Part shown: positions 12,783 to 24,636 of the stretch, piece after piece
How the letters are laid out: each line of letters opens with the position of its first letter
Position numbering within the stretch: the first letter of the stretch is position 1
Source: Lobulomyces angularis
Taxonomy: Eukaryota; Chytridiomycota; Chytridiomycetes; Lobulomycetales; Lobulomycetaceae
Direction of reading: 5' to 3'
NCBI GenBank assembly: GCA_027604685.1
Contig: JADHYX010000119.1
Location: forward strand, 14,374-55,330
DNA: 40,957 nt
Made by a program: the position numbers and the translations under genes
The notes under the pieces: generated by a model
Seen by the model: only the letters and a program-made list of their open reading frames with translations
Database searches by the model: none
What the model was told of the DNA's origin: nothing

Positions 12783-15435
12783 TTATAGTGAGGAAGAAGA
12801 ATTTGATTCGAAGAGTATAGTAGTTGAAGGCGTAGGTTCAAACAGTGACAGTTCAGAGCTACTTTGACAATGTTTTGAATGGACAGTTTGTGGATTGTAG
12901 TATTGACTTGAGTTGGAAGATTCCCTGTGATTTCTGGGACAGTACAAGCCTGTGCCCTTCTTTGGCATGCAATGAGCGGTTGGTCCCCATGGTCTCAATT
13001 CCGACAGCAACTGGTCAGTCTTCACCATTTTCTATAGAAATAAAGGAATATGAGTTTTTTATTTTTATTTTATTTACCGGTCCAAATTGCAGATTTCTAG
13101 TTTGAACAGCGATTGACTTCATTTTTATACCGTTTCTACTGAATAAGTTAGTTCTGTGAATTACTGCATCATTTTCTTCAACACTAATATTATTTTGTAT
13201 AGTCAATACATTACTGCATTCCTCATTTAAACAACTTTCTTCACCATTTTCTTTCAATTTCTCATTGTATTGTAAAACTTTCAATGTGGAGGGAATATGA
13301 TTTAATAAAGTTTTTAAATTTGGTGAAGCTCTTTTTCCCAAAGCTGGACTAGTACTAGTTAATATCAACTTCTTTTGAGCTGAATTTGTTTGAAGGATTG
13401 GTCCTAACGATTCTCTTCCTTTGAATTCTAAAAACTGTTAGTCCTCCATCCAAGAAATTTCTAAAAATTTACCTTTTCTTTCTAGTCCATCCTATACAAA
13501 TTTGTAAGAATAATTAAAAAATATATATTTTTTTTGATGATTCATACCGAACTTTTCACATCTATTTTGATTGTTGACTTTATTCTAAATTAAAGATAAA
13601 ATATTGTAATATTAAAACAAATTGGTATTTTTGTAATTTCAGACCTATCAATCATATTCTTTAAGGATGACATAGAAACTATGGAATTACCTTCACCTCC
13701 TATTCCAGTTGTCAAAAACTCTTTTATAAAATTCAAAATTTCTTCTTCTTCGAATTTTTTTAAAGATAAATTTTTGACTGCATTATCCTCCAACGTGTTG
13801 CCTTCTTTATCCTTAATTTCGATACTACTGTTAAAATTAAATTTAAAAAAAAAATTCAATAATATTTGAAGAAAAGTCAAATTATCTTCTAATAGCACTT
13901 GATAATCAATTGCTTTATTTGATATTAAATTATTTGCGAACTTCAAACTTTCCAGTTTAATTTTTAAGTCCTGAATTTGTTCGTTGGTGGATAGTTGTAG
14001 TGATTGCTGGGATAATTGCGTTTGATGTATTGCCGTATCCTCCTTCACCATCGATAATTTCAGCTGTTGCTGCGTAGATGATGGATATGAAGGTGCTGTT
14101 GATGAAGTGAAGTTGAAATTTTGTGGAGCTGGAAACTCATCTAAAAAAGTCTTATTTTCCTCTAAATTAAAAGCTCCAGTATCGTATGCTACTTCCAGCA
14201 TTTTGTCACTTTCTTTTCAAAAATAAATCAACTTCTGGTATAAACAATTTTTTTTTACCTTTTAACTTTTCAACCAGCATTTTGATTACTCTTTGATTTG
14301 CTTGATTTTTTCTAGCTAAATCTTTTTCAGAATCAACTAGCAAACTGTTTTTTGATTTAAGTTTTGCAACTCTAACCATTAAACTTTCGTTTTCAGCTAT
14401 TAACTCCATTGTTTTTGCAGACATTTTTTTTAATTGAGCTGTAATTGCCATATTTTCTCTTATGGCTCGCTTTGTTGTCTAAGGACGTTGTTAATACCAT
14501 TAAATTTTAAAAAAAAATTTTTACTTCTGCCATTTGTTGATCAGCAACCCTCCTAAAATTTGCTACTGCTTCATTTACTTTCTGAAGCATTTCCTTTTTC
14601 ATTAAATTTTTGTCTTGAAGTACTTTCCTTTCCATTGAATGAATTACTTCCTTGTATTCTTTTTCTTTCAAATCTAACTGCTGTCTCATATACCGTATTT
14701 GAAATTCCATATCTTCCTAAAAAAAAAAATTTATGAATATTAATTACTACAACTAAAATTTAACCTTTCTGCCTCTGAATTCTGAAAGCTGATCTAAATC
14801 CGCCTTATATTTTGCACATTGAATATGTAGCAATTCAACTTCGGCTTTGTATTCTTCATTAGCAATATTTAATTTCTGCTTTCCAGCAGCCTCCATATCC
14901 TTTTTTTCAGCTTCTAAAGCTCTTATTTGAGCTTCTAAAGTGTTGATTAATTTTTCATGATCTTGAACCTTGATATTTAAAAATTCCACTATGTCTTGCT
15001 AAGAAGTTTGGATTATTATTATTCAGATTAAAATTTTAAATAAAACAATTACTCTATCCTGACTAAATTTTGCTTGGGAACTACCTAAATTTAAATTCTC
15101 TGCAACTAAAGTTTCACATTTGTACTTGCTATGAAAGTTAATAACAATAAATTATTTATTGATTACTCACTATCTATCAAGTTTCTCATTCAAATCTCTA
15201 ATTTTTGCCTCGTAAACTTGAATTGTTATCTCATTCAGAGCCTGCTGCTCTCCATTTTTTAAGGCATCATCATCTTAACAAAACACATATGTAGGTTATG
15301 ATAATAAAAATAAAAAAAAAAAAAACCTTTTTCTGCCGAATTGGCACCTGCAGATTTTTTCTTTCCACCTTAACATTTTTATTTGATGTTAATTGCAATT
15401 TTTGAGGTTTTTAAACGTTTACCTTTTTTTGCCAT
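12783..15435 (-). CDS. CFAP157: CFAP157-like cilia/flagella-associated coiled-coil protein
   Basis: Basal-body/axoneme coiled-coil protein; in animals CFAP157 is needed for normal sperm flagella. Twelve exons: 15435-15423, 15368-15327, 15273-15171, 15128-15053, 14998-14765, 14716-14525, 14478-14259, 14212-13645, 13584-13548, 13491-13473, 13427-13078 and 13031-12783, 700 residues in frame. A Lys-rich start (MAKKGGKKKSAG) is followed by IRDLNEKLDRYKYKCE, DRQDIVEFL, LSEFRGRKEDME and KVNEAVANFRRVADQQMAE. The junction segment ETTKRAIRENMAITAQLKK strongly resembles the animal CFAP157 core. Heptad-rich helices run to about residue 290. A low-complexity Gln/Ser region, a short coiled coil and a Ser-rich tail follow. 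BBOF1 is a related family and a possible alternative. Exon 10 is only 19 nt. A T-rich in-frame stretch at 13826-13860 could be an unrecognised intron. Confidence 0.78.
13473..13491 (-). other. 19-nt microexon in the CFAP157-like gene
   Basis: GATGGACTAGAAAGAAAAG is flanked by TTGTATAG and GTAAAT and encodes DGLERK plus one base. It preserves the frame between exons 9 and 11. The protein region is not conserved enough to prove it, so the support is splice sites plus frame. Confidence 0.65.
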
Positions 15436-15713
15436 AATTTAAAAAAGTTTTTTTTACGCGTCTGTTTTTTGACTGGAAGGTCACAGATAGAAAAGTAGAT
15501 TTATTGAAAACCAACATGGAAAGATAAGTATTGGCAAACTTAAAGTATCAGTAGCTGCATTAGTTTCTCATTAGTTAAATGAAGGATGTTGAGTGCCACC
15601 GAGTATTTGCCACGACGGCTATAGTATTTTTTTTTTATGTTTTTCAAATAATTTTAAAGCTTTTGCCACAGATCAAAAACGTCAAAAAATTCACATTCTT
15701 CAAAACACTGTTG

Positions 15714-18532
15714 ATGAACAAAGAAGGTCTTCGTTATAGAGCAGAAAAGGATCCCCTTTTGCAGTATGAAAGTACTATTGAAGACGAAAAAGATCATCCA
15801 GAACACAAAGTTTATAAACCTAAATTAATTAAACAATCAAGAGTAAGACTAACCTATTTAAAAAAATATGTTTTTATTGAGTTGTCTTGTTAAATTAAAT
15901 TTTTTTTAGCTCCAGTATTTTTTAGGTGGTGATGATTGGAAAACCCCAACCATTTTAATTTTTCTTGCATTTGTTACTAGAATTTACAGAATTAGTTGGG
16001 CTAATTTTGTAGTATGGTAATTTTAGTTTATTGAATTAATTACAGAGCTCATACTCTTAAATATTAGGGATGAAGCACACTTTGGGAAATTCGCTTCTTA
16101 CTACTTAAAAAGAGAATTTTATTTTGATGTGCATCCACCATTAGGTAAGATGCTGTTAGGATTATCGGGGGTATTCGCTGGATATAATGGTTCTTTTCCG
16201 TTTGAGTCCGGCGCAGTTTATCCACCTGAATTGAATTACACAGTCATGAGAATTTTTAGTGCAAGCTATGGTGCAATGATGGTGCCTATGGCTTATTTCA
16301 CTGCTATTCAATTAAAAATGTCACATTCTGCCGCTACACTAGCAGCAGTAATGGTTCTATTAGGTTTATTTCAATTTTTGTAAAAATTATTATATTGATT
16401 CTTCTTCCATTACAGACTCTGCGCTACTTACAATTAGTAGATTTATTTTACTTGACTCAATGCTACTCTATTTTACTTGCCAAAGTGTATTTTGCTTTGT
16501 AACTTATCGCAATTATCAAAGAACTACGTATTTTTTTTTTTTTTTTAAAAATATAATGTGAGTAAATATTTTAATAGTCCATTTTCCACTGATTGGTGGT
16601 TCTGGATGGCAGCAACTGGAGTTTCCATTGGATGCGTTGCTAGGTAATTTTATTTTAAATAAAGTATACTTATTTTTAGTGTAAAATGGGTTGGATTATT
16701 TGCTATTGCCCTTGTCGGATTTGTAAGAATTTTTTTTGTAAACTGTACTTATTTTTCCTTTGCTTTTTTTTTATAAAGCATACAATTTCTGACTTATGGG
16801 ATCTATTGGGAGATCTAAAAATGCCAAAGAAAACGTATTTTATGCATTGGGTTGCAAGAATTAGTTGTTTAATAGTTATTCCAGTAGTGATTTATTTATT
16901 TTCCTTTTGGATGCATTTTCTGATCTTAAATAGAAGTGGTTCGGGGGATGCCCAAATGAGTTCTTTATTTCAAGCTGGATTGGAAGGAAACAGTTTTGAT
17001 CAGAACCCGCTTGGTAAGTTACCAAAAAAAAAAAAAAACCATTTCTAATATTTTTTTAATTGCTTACCATGTTAGAAATTGCATATGGTTCAAAGGTAAG
17101 CTTAAAGAACAATGGCCATGGAGGAGGTTTATTGCATTCCCATGTTCAACGTTACCCTACGGGCAGTGAGCAGCAGCAAGTTACCTGCTACCACCACAAA
17201 GATGCTAATAATGAGTTCATTATTACAGAGCCGTGGACAGCAGACCAGATTCCAAACGGGATACCCGTTGATCCAGAAGCAAAAAAAGACATGAATGAGG
17301 ATGGCACTGTCAGATTTTTACAAGATGGAGATATTATTCGATTAGGTAAGCGAATGTCAATAACCAATATTAACAATATTTTAGTTCATGATCAAACAAG
17401 TAGAAATCTTCATAGTCATCAAGTGAAAGCTCCTATTACTACAAAGGATAATGAAGTTAGTTGTTATGGAAATGCAACTGTGGGTGATGCTAATGATCAT
17501 TGGAAAATTGAACTTGCTGATGATGTTAGAGGGAAAAAAAATGGAAGAATTAGAAGTCTTTCATCAAGGTTTAGACTTCGTCACGTTACCCTTGGTTGTT
17601 TATTAAGAAGTGAAGGAGTAACTTTGCCAGAATGGGGTTTTAAACAAGCTGAAGTTGTGTGCCAAAAAAAAGCTGACAAATGGAGTAACTATAATTTATG
17701 GAATGTTGAGCTTCACGTAAATGCTTTGTGTAAAAAATCTTTTTGTTACAATTTTTAATTACATTGACACTTAAGTACCTCCTGCTGGGGCCAATGTGTA
17801 CAGATCTCGATTTTTTAGAGACTTTTTAGATTTAAATGTGGCGATGTGGACAAGTAATAATGCTTTAACACCAGATCCTGATAAGGAGCCTGATGGTTTA
17901 ACATCCTCTCCTTATGAATGGCCGCTTTTAACTACTGGATTGAGAATGTGTTCGTGGGCCGAGGATGCAGTGAAGTTTTTTTTGATCGGCCATCCTATTG
18001 TATGGTGGTGTGGTGCTTTTAGTGTCTTGGCGTGCATCACCATTTTTGCATTTTACATTGTTAGAGCTAAAAGAAAAGTAGCTGATTTCGATGTTAAGAA
18101 TGGTATGTCTGACTCATTAAATTATATTTAATTCGTGATTGTTATTAAAATTTGACTCTTGGAACGATTTTGCCTTTGCAACCTATGTAGGACTTGCGGG
18201 TTGGGCATTGCATTATCTTCCCTTCTGGATCATGGGTCGTGTTACTTAGTATGATGAAAATATATCTAAACTGATAAATTCTTATATATTTTAGTTTACA
18301 CCACTACTTTCCTGCATTGTATTTTGCAATATTGCTTTTTACGTATCTTTTGGATCATGTAACTGGAAAACTTTTGCATCCTAGAATTCGTAATTTGGTG
18401 TTTATATCTGTTGGAGCGTTAATAATTGCAACATTTTACCTGTTTAGTCAGTTTAGTTTTGGATTTAAAGGATTAGGAAATGTTTATAAGTCAGCTAGAT
18501 GGCTCAAAAACTGGAAATTTTACGATTTATAA
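15714..18532 (+). CDS. PMT2: Protein O-mannosyltransferase, Pmt2/POMT2 type
   Basis: ER multi-pass enzyme that transfers mannose from dolichyl-phosphate mannose to Ser/Thr of secretory proteins. Eleven exons: 15714-15842, 15910-16016, 16068-16363, 16416-16527, 16578-16643, 16680-16722, 16779-17013, 17076-17729, 17776-18102, 18155 (or 18191)-18248 and 18295-18532, about 766 (or 754) residues. The first luminal loop has the catalytic DE motif in [11 protein letters not shown], followed by [11 protein letters not shown]. The central MIR region begins [20 protein letters not shown], with [16 protein letters not shown]. The C-terminal hydrophobic half contains [20 protein letters not shown] and [10 protein letters not shown]. 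The GGGLLHSH and PEWG-type sequences favour the Pmt2 over the Pmt4 branch. Start ATG 15714 precedes an acidic cytosolic tail. The intron after 18102 lacks an AG at the best protein junction. Confidence 0.95.
18103..18190 (+). other. Pmt2 intron with ambiguous, possibly GT-TG, 3' end
   Basis: The donor GTATGT follows AAT G. The best protein alignment keeps [17 protein letters not shown], which needs the intron to end ...AAAATTTG at 18154, a TG. The first AG is at 18189-18190; using it also stays in frame but deletes 12 residues (36 nt) before [12 protein letters not shown]. Either a non-canonical acceptor, a base error or alternative splicing is possible. Confidence 0.5.
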
Positions 18533-18991
18533 ATTTGTAAAATTACAGATAAAAATTTTTTTAATCACTTGTTTTTATAATCATAGCTTTAATTTATATT
18601 TTTTTCTTTATTTTTGAAAAAATATCAAAAAAGAAAAAAAATTTCATATTTTTATACTTGTTATTTTTTTTTATGTAAAAAATAATTTTACTTTAACCAA
18701 AGATTAAAATGAAATTAGAACTATTATCTTACTATTTTTTATTGTTTTTGGTACTTTTTTTTTCATAGAATGAAAAAATTAAATAGTTGCTTTTAACCAA
18801 AACTTAACTTTTGAAAAAACGCTTTTTACAAAAGTCTCAAAAATAAAAAAAAAAATAATCTAAAATAATATTTACTATATTTGATTAGTTGGGTGTTAAT
18901 AAAGTATATAATTCTATATCAACTTTTAATAAAATAGAAACAGAAAAATATTGATGATCATAATAAAAAAATAAAAACAAATTTAACCTAC
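18533..18991. other. Convergent spacer between Pmt2 and the aldehyde dehydrogenase
   Basis: About 460 bp, very AT-rich, with no gene seen. It lies between two stop codons and presumably carries both polyadenylation regions; several AATAAA-like strings occur. Confidence 0.5.
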
Positions 18992-20980
18992 TCAGTTTGC
19001 CATACATATAGTTTTTTCTTCAGAAAAGAACTCTAAGCTGTAAGCACTACCTTCTCTACCGAGCCCGCTAGCTTTAACACCTCCAAATGGCATCTGTAAT
19101 GTAATTGTTAAGAAAAATAAATGAAATTAAAATCCTTACATTGAGATCACGAATCATCCAGCAGTTAATCCAAACTGTACCCACCTGTAACTTTTCTGCA
19201 ATTCTTTTAGCTTTTCTTCCATTTTCACTCCAAACGCTTGAACTTAACCCATATTCAGTCCCATTAGCATACTCAAGTACTTCCTCTTCAGTTTTAAATG
19301 GGACAACTGTAACAACAGGTCCGAATATTTCTTCTTGACATACTCGGTGACTTGGTGATAAACTAGAGTAAAAATAATATGTAAAAGATATAAAATTATA
19401 ATCGTACCCTGTTATAATAGTTGGAGAAAAGTACCACCCATTGGTAGTTTCATCTGTTTCTTTTCCATTAATAAAACTTTTGCAACTTACTGTAATTCTT
19501 TCACCGCCATGAACGATCTTTCCACCTTCCTGTTTTGCTAAATCCACATAAAATTGAATTTTTTCCAAGTGCTCTTTACTAACGATGGCACCAAGATTAG
19601 TAGATGCATCACTAGGATCTCCGACTTTCAATTTTTTGGTTTTTTCAATAAAAGACTCTATAAACTTTTCATATAAACTCTCTTCGACAAAAATTCGAGA
19701 TCCACCTTTAAATGATATTTAATAAAAAATAGAGAACTTTGTTTCTTACATAAACAAATCTCCCCTTGGTTACTAAAACTACTTCTGACTGTTGTATTAA
19801 CTGCTTCCTCAAAATTGCAGTCGGCAAAAATTATGTTCGCATTTTTCCCACCTAATTCCAAAGACACTTTTTTAAACTTTGGAGCACAGTTTGAGGCAAT
19901 CCTAGATCCAGTAAGTGTACCTTTATTAAAATTTAAAATGTAACGATATAAAAAAAGAGTAAGATACCTCCAGTAAATGATACAACGTCGACATTTGGAT
20001 GATTAACTAAAGCCTCACCTGCGTTGACGCCGTTTCCAAAAACCATATTTACAACACCAGCAGGCAAACCAGCTTGACTCATGACTTTACATAATAAATA
20101 TGCAGTATGCGAAGTAACTGAATATACATATAAAAGGAAAGAAAGCATTAATTGATACAAAAACATCAAAAAAAAAATTGTAATATTTTTAATACATTCG
20201 CTAGGTTTACAGACACAAGTACAACCATACGCAATAGCAGGAGCTATTTTCCATGTCAAAAGATATCTAGAAATTTTTCAACTTTTTTATAAGAAGTTAC
20301 TTAAAATAAAATTACAAAGGTAAGTTCCATGGAGATATTAATGCTGCAACTCCTACAGGAGTTCTTTGGACGTAATTTGTGGCAATTCCATCAATTTCAG
20401 TTGCTTTTGATTCCAAATGCAAAATGTAAGTCGCGAAAAATTTAAAATTATATACAGCTCTATTGATCAACAAAAGTAATTTATTAAAAAAAAATTAAGA
20501 CTTTAATTAAAATTCTTAAATATCACCTTGGAATATCTACTTCCCTAGCTAGTTTTATTGGTTTTCCTTGGTCTCTACTCTCTGCAACTGCGAAATCTTC
20601 CAGTTTTTCTTCAATTAAATGGGCAATCTTTAACATGATTTCAGATCTTAATGATCTTTTTGTTGTTGACCAACCAAGAAAGGCCTTTTATTTTTTTTTA
20701 AATAACCAAAAGAGTTAGAAAAGATTTAAAAAATGCTCAAGGTAAATAAAACAAAAAAAAAGTTAAAAAGATATACATTTTTTGCAGCGGTTACTGCCAA
20801 ATTCACATCTTTCTCATTAGAACTAGGTAGTAAGAAGTGCGGCTGAATTTAAATTTAATTAAATAAGGTGCTTTTTCATTATACCTTCCCAATGGCTGGA
20901 TTATACGATTCAATGTAGTTCTGAGAAGAAGGAGCTTGGAATGTACCGTTAATGTAGTTTTCTAATTTAGCTAATACCAT
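18992..20980 (-). CDS. ALDH8A1: ALDH8A1-like aldehyde dehydrogenase (2-aminomuconate semialdehyde type)
   Basis: NAD-dependent cytosolic aldehyde dehydrogenase. Its closest recognised relatives oxidise 2-aminomuconate semialdehyde in the kynurenine branch of tryptophan breakdown. Ten exons: 20980-20885, 20842-20777, 20684-20527, 20459-20316, 20266-20196, 20117-19968, 19920-19750, 19705-19408, 19362-19140 and 19093-18992, 492 residues, a full-length family size. Visible motifs are LISPWNLPLYLLTWKIAPA (cofactor site), SFTGG, catalytic Glu in SLELGGKNANIIF, catalytic Cys in FSNQGEICLC, EEIFGPVV, and the C-terminal NCWMIRDLNMPFGGVKASG. The NQGEICLC and NCWxIRxLN strings are what point to ALDH8A1 rather than to other ALDH classes. 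Substrate assignment is inference. The start is 152 bp from the Ede1 stop on the same strand. Confidence 0.9.
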
Positions 20981-21132
20981 CTTGAAAATTTTTATTTAAT
21001 TAAAGATGAAAAATTTTTTTTTATAATAATCTAAATACTCCGCATTGATGATTAGAACAAAAACACACAAAAAAAAATCTATAGATAAACTTAACAAAAT
21101 ACAATAAAATACTTAAATAATTATAGCAAAAT

Positions 21133-24100
21133 TTATTTGCTTAATTCATCAACCGCCGCATTGATATCAAATCCATTTTTTTCCAGTGCTCCCAGTGCTG
21201 CATCTACAATATTGCAGTTTTTAGAAAAAAAAAAATTATAATTTTTTTTTTTTATACCTTTTGAATAACCTAATGCCATAACTTCTTTCACTTCTGGCAT
21301 CAAATCGTCCTCATTTTCACCTGTTTTTTCAGGACTACTAGGTGGTGGAGAAAGGGACTGAACAGGTTGCGAAGCAAAGCTATTTTCAAAGGTGGATGCT
21401 GTAGTAGGTAATGCTGGACCAAATGCCGCGTTAAAATCTACCTCTTGGGGATTAGAAAAAGCAGTATCAAAACTGCCATTATTTTCTGGAATTGCTGGAA
21501 ATGCAGAGTCAAAATCAGGAAAAGCAGAAAAACCTGTAGCTGTTGTAAATGTAGGTTGCGGAAAAGGATTGTTTTCTTTCAGTGGCGACGTACCAAATGA
21601 AGTATCAAAATTAAATGAAGTGTCTCCAAATTTTTGAAATGCAGACGAGTCCACCTCTTTTGACGGCGACGTAGTTCTTGGTATGCCACTAACTTGTGCT
21701 CCGCTGAAGGCATTCAATAGTTCAGAGTCAATATCATAAGAAAGTACTTTTGCTGGTTCAGTTAAATTAAGAGATGGATCAGAACCCCCTGCCCCTGGAG
21801 CATGCTGCGGTTTAGTTGAAGATGGTGGTCTTGGAGGTGGAAGCGTGGAGGTAATTGGGGTAGATTTTTCTAATGGAGCTGACCTTGTGGAATCCGGTTT
21901 TTTACTAGTGTCAACTAAGGAATTTGCGGACCCAGGGCGCTTTAACATTACAAAATCATCTGTAGATTGCACAGAACTAGAAGATGGCCGAGGTTTATTG
22001 GATGAAAAAAGAGCATCAAACTCTTCTTTGGCAGAATGTGAAGGTTTGGGGGGACTTGTAACTGAAGAAGAGGGTGATGCTAAATTATGAGAAGGGGAGC
22101 TTGGCGGCTTCACAGTAATAGAATTAATTTGAGCTTGTGTGGTTGAAACAGGTGCAGTATTTGCGTTTGAAAGGTTATTAACTGATGAGGTTGGTCTATG
22201 TTGGGATAAATTATTTTGCGAAGATCTCAGTTTTTGCTTTTCCTTTTCCGTTACTACTGACTGAACTGCGATCTGATTAGATATAGCATTGATCCGGCTC
22301 TTGTCATGATCATATTGCGATTGTGTTTGTTGCAAATCAGACTTCAACTGTTGATATTCAGCTTGAGCTATCTGCAAAGAATTTAATTTGACGTCAAGTA
22401 TTTTCGAAACATTGACATGTTCTGCCCTCAGCTTATCCAAATCTGCTCGTATTAAGCTTCCTTGCTCACGAAGCTCAATAGCTTTTTTTGATGCTTCTTC
22501 AGCTTCAATTCTACATTTATTGACAAAAGCTAATGTATTTTCTTTTTCAGTAGTTAAAACCTCTAAAGCTTGCTCTATTTGCTGGAGTTCTTGCTTTGCC
22601 AACTCATAAATTTGTTTCTCTTTACCAACAATACTCTGTGTGTCCGCAAGGATTTGTGATTCAGCTTCGTACATCGCCCTTGCCTGAGAAAGTTTTAAAG
22701 TTAGCTGATGCTTCTGATCCATTACAGATTTAAATTCTGAATCCATAGCTGAGCGCTTTTCTTTCATCTCCTCAGTTAAAGGTTTAAAATTTTCAAATTG
22801 CTTTTCAACATCCTTTAATTCTAGTTTTTTGGCTTTTAATTCCTCCACCGGGTCCAGATTTGCGGCTGGGACTTGATTAAACTGCAAATTGGTTAATGGT
22901 TGATTTAAAGAACTAATTCCACTAAAACTCAGTGACGGGTTCATTGAGGAAGTCAGAGGAGTAGTAGATTGTACTATAAGAAAATAAATAAATTTAAAAA
23001 AAAGAAGTTACTTGGAGACGGTGATAAGATAGCAGAGGTTGGAGCAGAAAAATCAAGTAAATCCACGTTATTCTGAGGTTGCGTGGGCGGTAAATAAGAC
23101 ATGCGCGCGCTGTTTGGTGGAGTAGGAGTTGAAGAGGGTGCAGTTGCTTGTAATGTCATTTGTTGCCTTATTAACCACATTGCTGTTCGGAAATCATCAC
23201 GCTTTAAATTACCTGATTTGGACTGATCCGCTACTTCCCTATCACATGATAATGCTGGTATAAAAAATTTAAAAGATTAAATTTTCATACCATATTCTAG
23301 CTAATTCTGATGCTGGCAATTTGGAATTTAAAAAAAATTGGTATGCATCTTGCCCTAATTTCAAATTTAAAAGAAAAATACTTTAAAAAACTTGCCTGTT
23401 AAATATCCACGCTTATTGATATCCAATGCATCGAAATGCTGATCGTATTGTGCTTTAAGTTCAGGTGGAATGTTATAGTCAGAATCTGAAGCAGTTAATT
23501 TCTGCTTTTGCTCTTCCCCAACACTTAGATTAAGAGAATTTGATCCGGGCAAGGGTGATTTAGAAACTTCAGCGCCATTAATCGAATTCCAAAGGGCAGG
23601 TGGGACAGAATTAGGAATTGTCTGAATGGAGCCAGTTTTTGTTCTCATTATAAAAAAAAAAGCGACCATAAATTGTTGCAGGTTTAATGCTCCAGTTGCA
23701 TTAGAATCAGCAAGATTCCTTTAAACAATAAAGTTAAATTATTAAAAAGCTAATTTTACCAAATTTTAATCAATGATTCAACTGGCAAATTTGACTTCAA
23801 AAAAAATTCCTTAGCTTTATCTCCATTTACAAGTCCATTGACTGGGTTGCAGCTTAAAAACGCCTGTTTGTATCTTTCTTTCTCTTCATTAGAAAGGGCA
23901 TACACAATAGTACCAGCACCATTAGCCGGGGCAGAAGGGCTATTAATGCTAAATGTTCTGTTCAGTTTAGGATATTCAACTCCTTCAAAAAATGGAAAAT
24001 TTGCATCTATAAAAAAAGTTTTATTAAGTTTTAACAAATAGGTATTAAAATTTTTAAAGTTTTAAAATATACGCTGACTAAGGTTAGCTATAGTAGCTGT

Positions 24101-24382
24101 TTTATTCTGTTGAGATAGAGCAATTAACTTTAAAATTTTGTAGAATCCATTTTGTGTTAAAGAGCCTGTTTTCTGTTCATCTACCATATTCCAAATATCT
24201 CTTAAAGTATTCTGAGGCAACTTTGATTTAACTAAAAAAGGAATAACTACATTAATTGGAATCGTTCCTTTGAAATCAACATCCAAATTTCTAAACAAAC
24301 GTGAAAATAAGGCATTTTCTTCTGGAGTTAATGTAAATCCAAGATCGTCACTTAATCCAAAAGCTTGATCAATAAATGACAT
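21133..24382 (-). CDS. EDE1: Ede1/Eps15-like endocytic scaffold (3 EH domains, coiled coil, UBA)
   Basis: Early clathrin-endocytosis scaffold at the plasma membrane. Seven exons: 24382-24073, 24006-23760, 23718-23396, 23354-23291, 23238-23012, 22973-21258 and 21203-21133, 985 residues. Three EH domains are seen, each with its binding-pocket Trp segment: IWNMVDEQKTGSL, IWNLADSNATGAL and IWEVADQSKSGNL. A long Glu/Lys/Gln coiled coil (about 430-640) follows, then a Ser/Pro-rich region with an NPF motif. A C-terminal UBA domain (MPEVKEVMALGYSK, then DAALGALEKNGFDINAAV) distinguishes fungal Ede1 from animal Eps15, which has UIMs. Exon 3 ends at a GC donor (ACAG|GCAAGT), needed to keep the third EH domain intact. 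For exon 5, the acceptor at 23239 rather than the nearer CAG keeps the frame. Confidence 0.93.
23355..23395 (-). other. GC-AG intron in EDE1
   Basis: The intron begins GCAAGT and ends AATTAG. Joining ACA G to GG CAA GAT gives GYLTGQDAYQFFLNSKLP, a normal EH domain. The nearest GT donor, four bases downstream, breaks the frame. GC-AG introns are a known minor class with otherwise strong donor consensus, as here. The intron is 41 nt long. Confidence 0.85.
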
Positions 24383-24613
24383 ATATTATTATTTTTTTAA
24401 TATTTTTTTTAGTAATTGAGATAGTTTTCTTTAAAGCTTTTTGTTTGATAAAATGAATGAGACCTCTACTGAAATAAATTTTTTTTTATTGTAAGGCAAA
24501 TAAAATTTGTAAAACAAAGCAACAAATAACTACTTTGCAAGATAAAAACAATTCTAAATACAGAAATTAGATTCCCCTTTACAAAAGCAATAAAAAGAAG
24601 ATATCTTGTCTTC

Positions 24614-24636
24614 CTCAAACTTTTGAAGAGTTTGAG
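24614..24636. repeat. 8-bp inverted repeat, 7-nt loop
   Basis: CTCAAACT and AGTTTGAG are perfect reverse complements separated by TTTGAAG. A hairpin is possible, but short inverted repeats like this are expected by chance in AT-rich DNA. Confidence 0.5.

Noticed and set aside
21392..22609. Several plus-strand open frames opposite EDE1
   Set aside because: They are shadows of the long EDE1 exon, with no domain content or splice logic of their own.
23240..23260. The CAG acceptor at about 23253-23255 for EDE1 exon 5
   Set aside because: It leads to a stop within a few codons. The acceptor at 23239 gives IWEVADQSKSGNL in frame.
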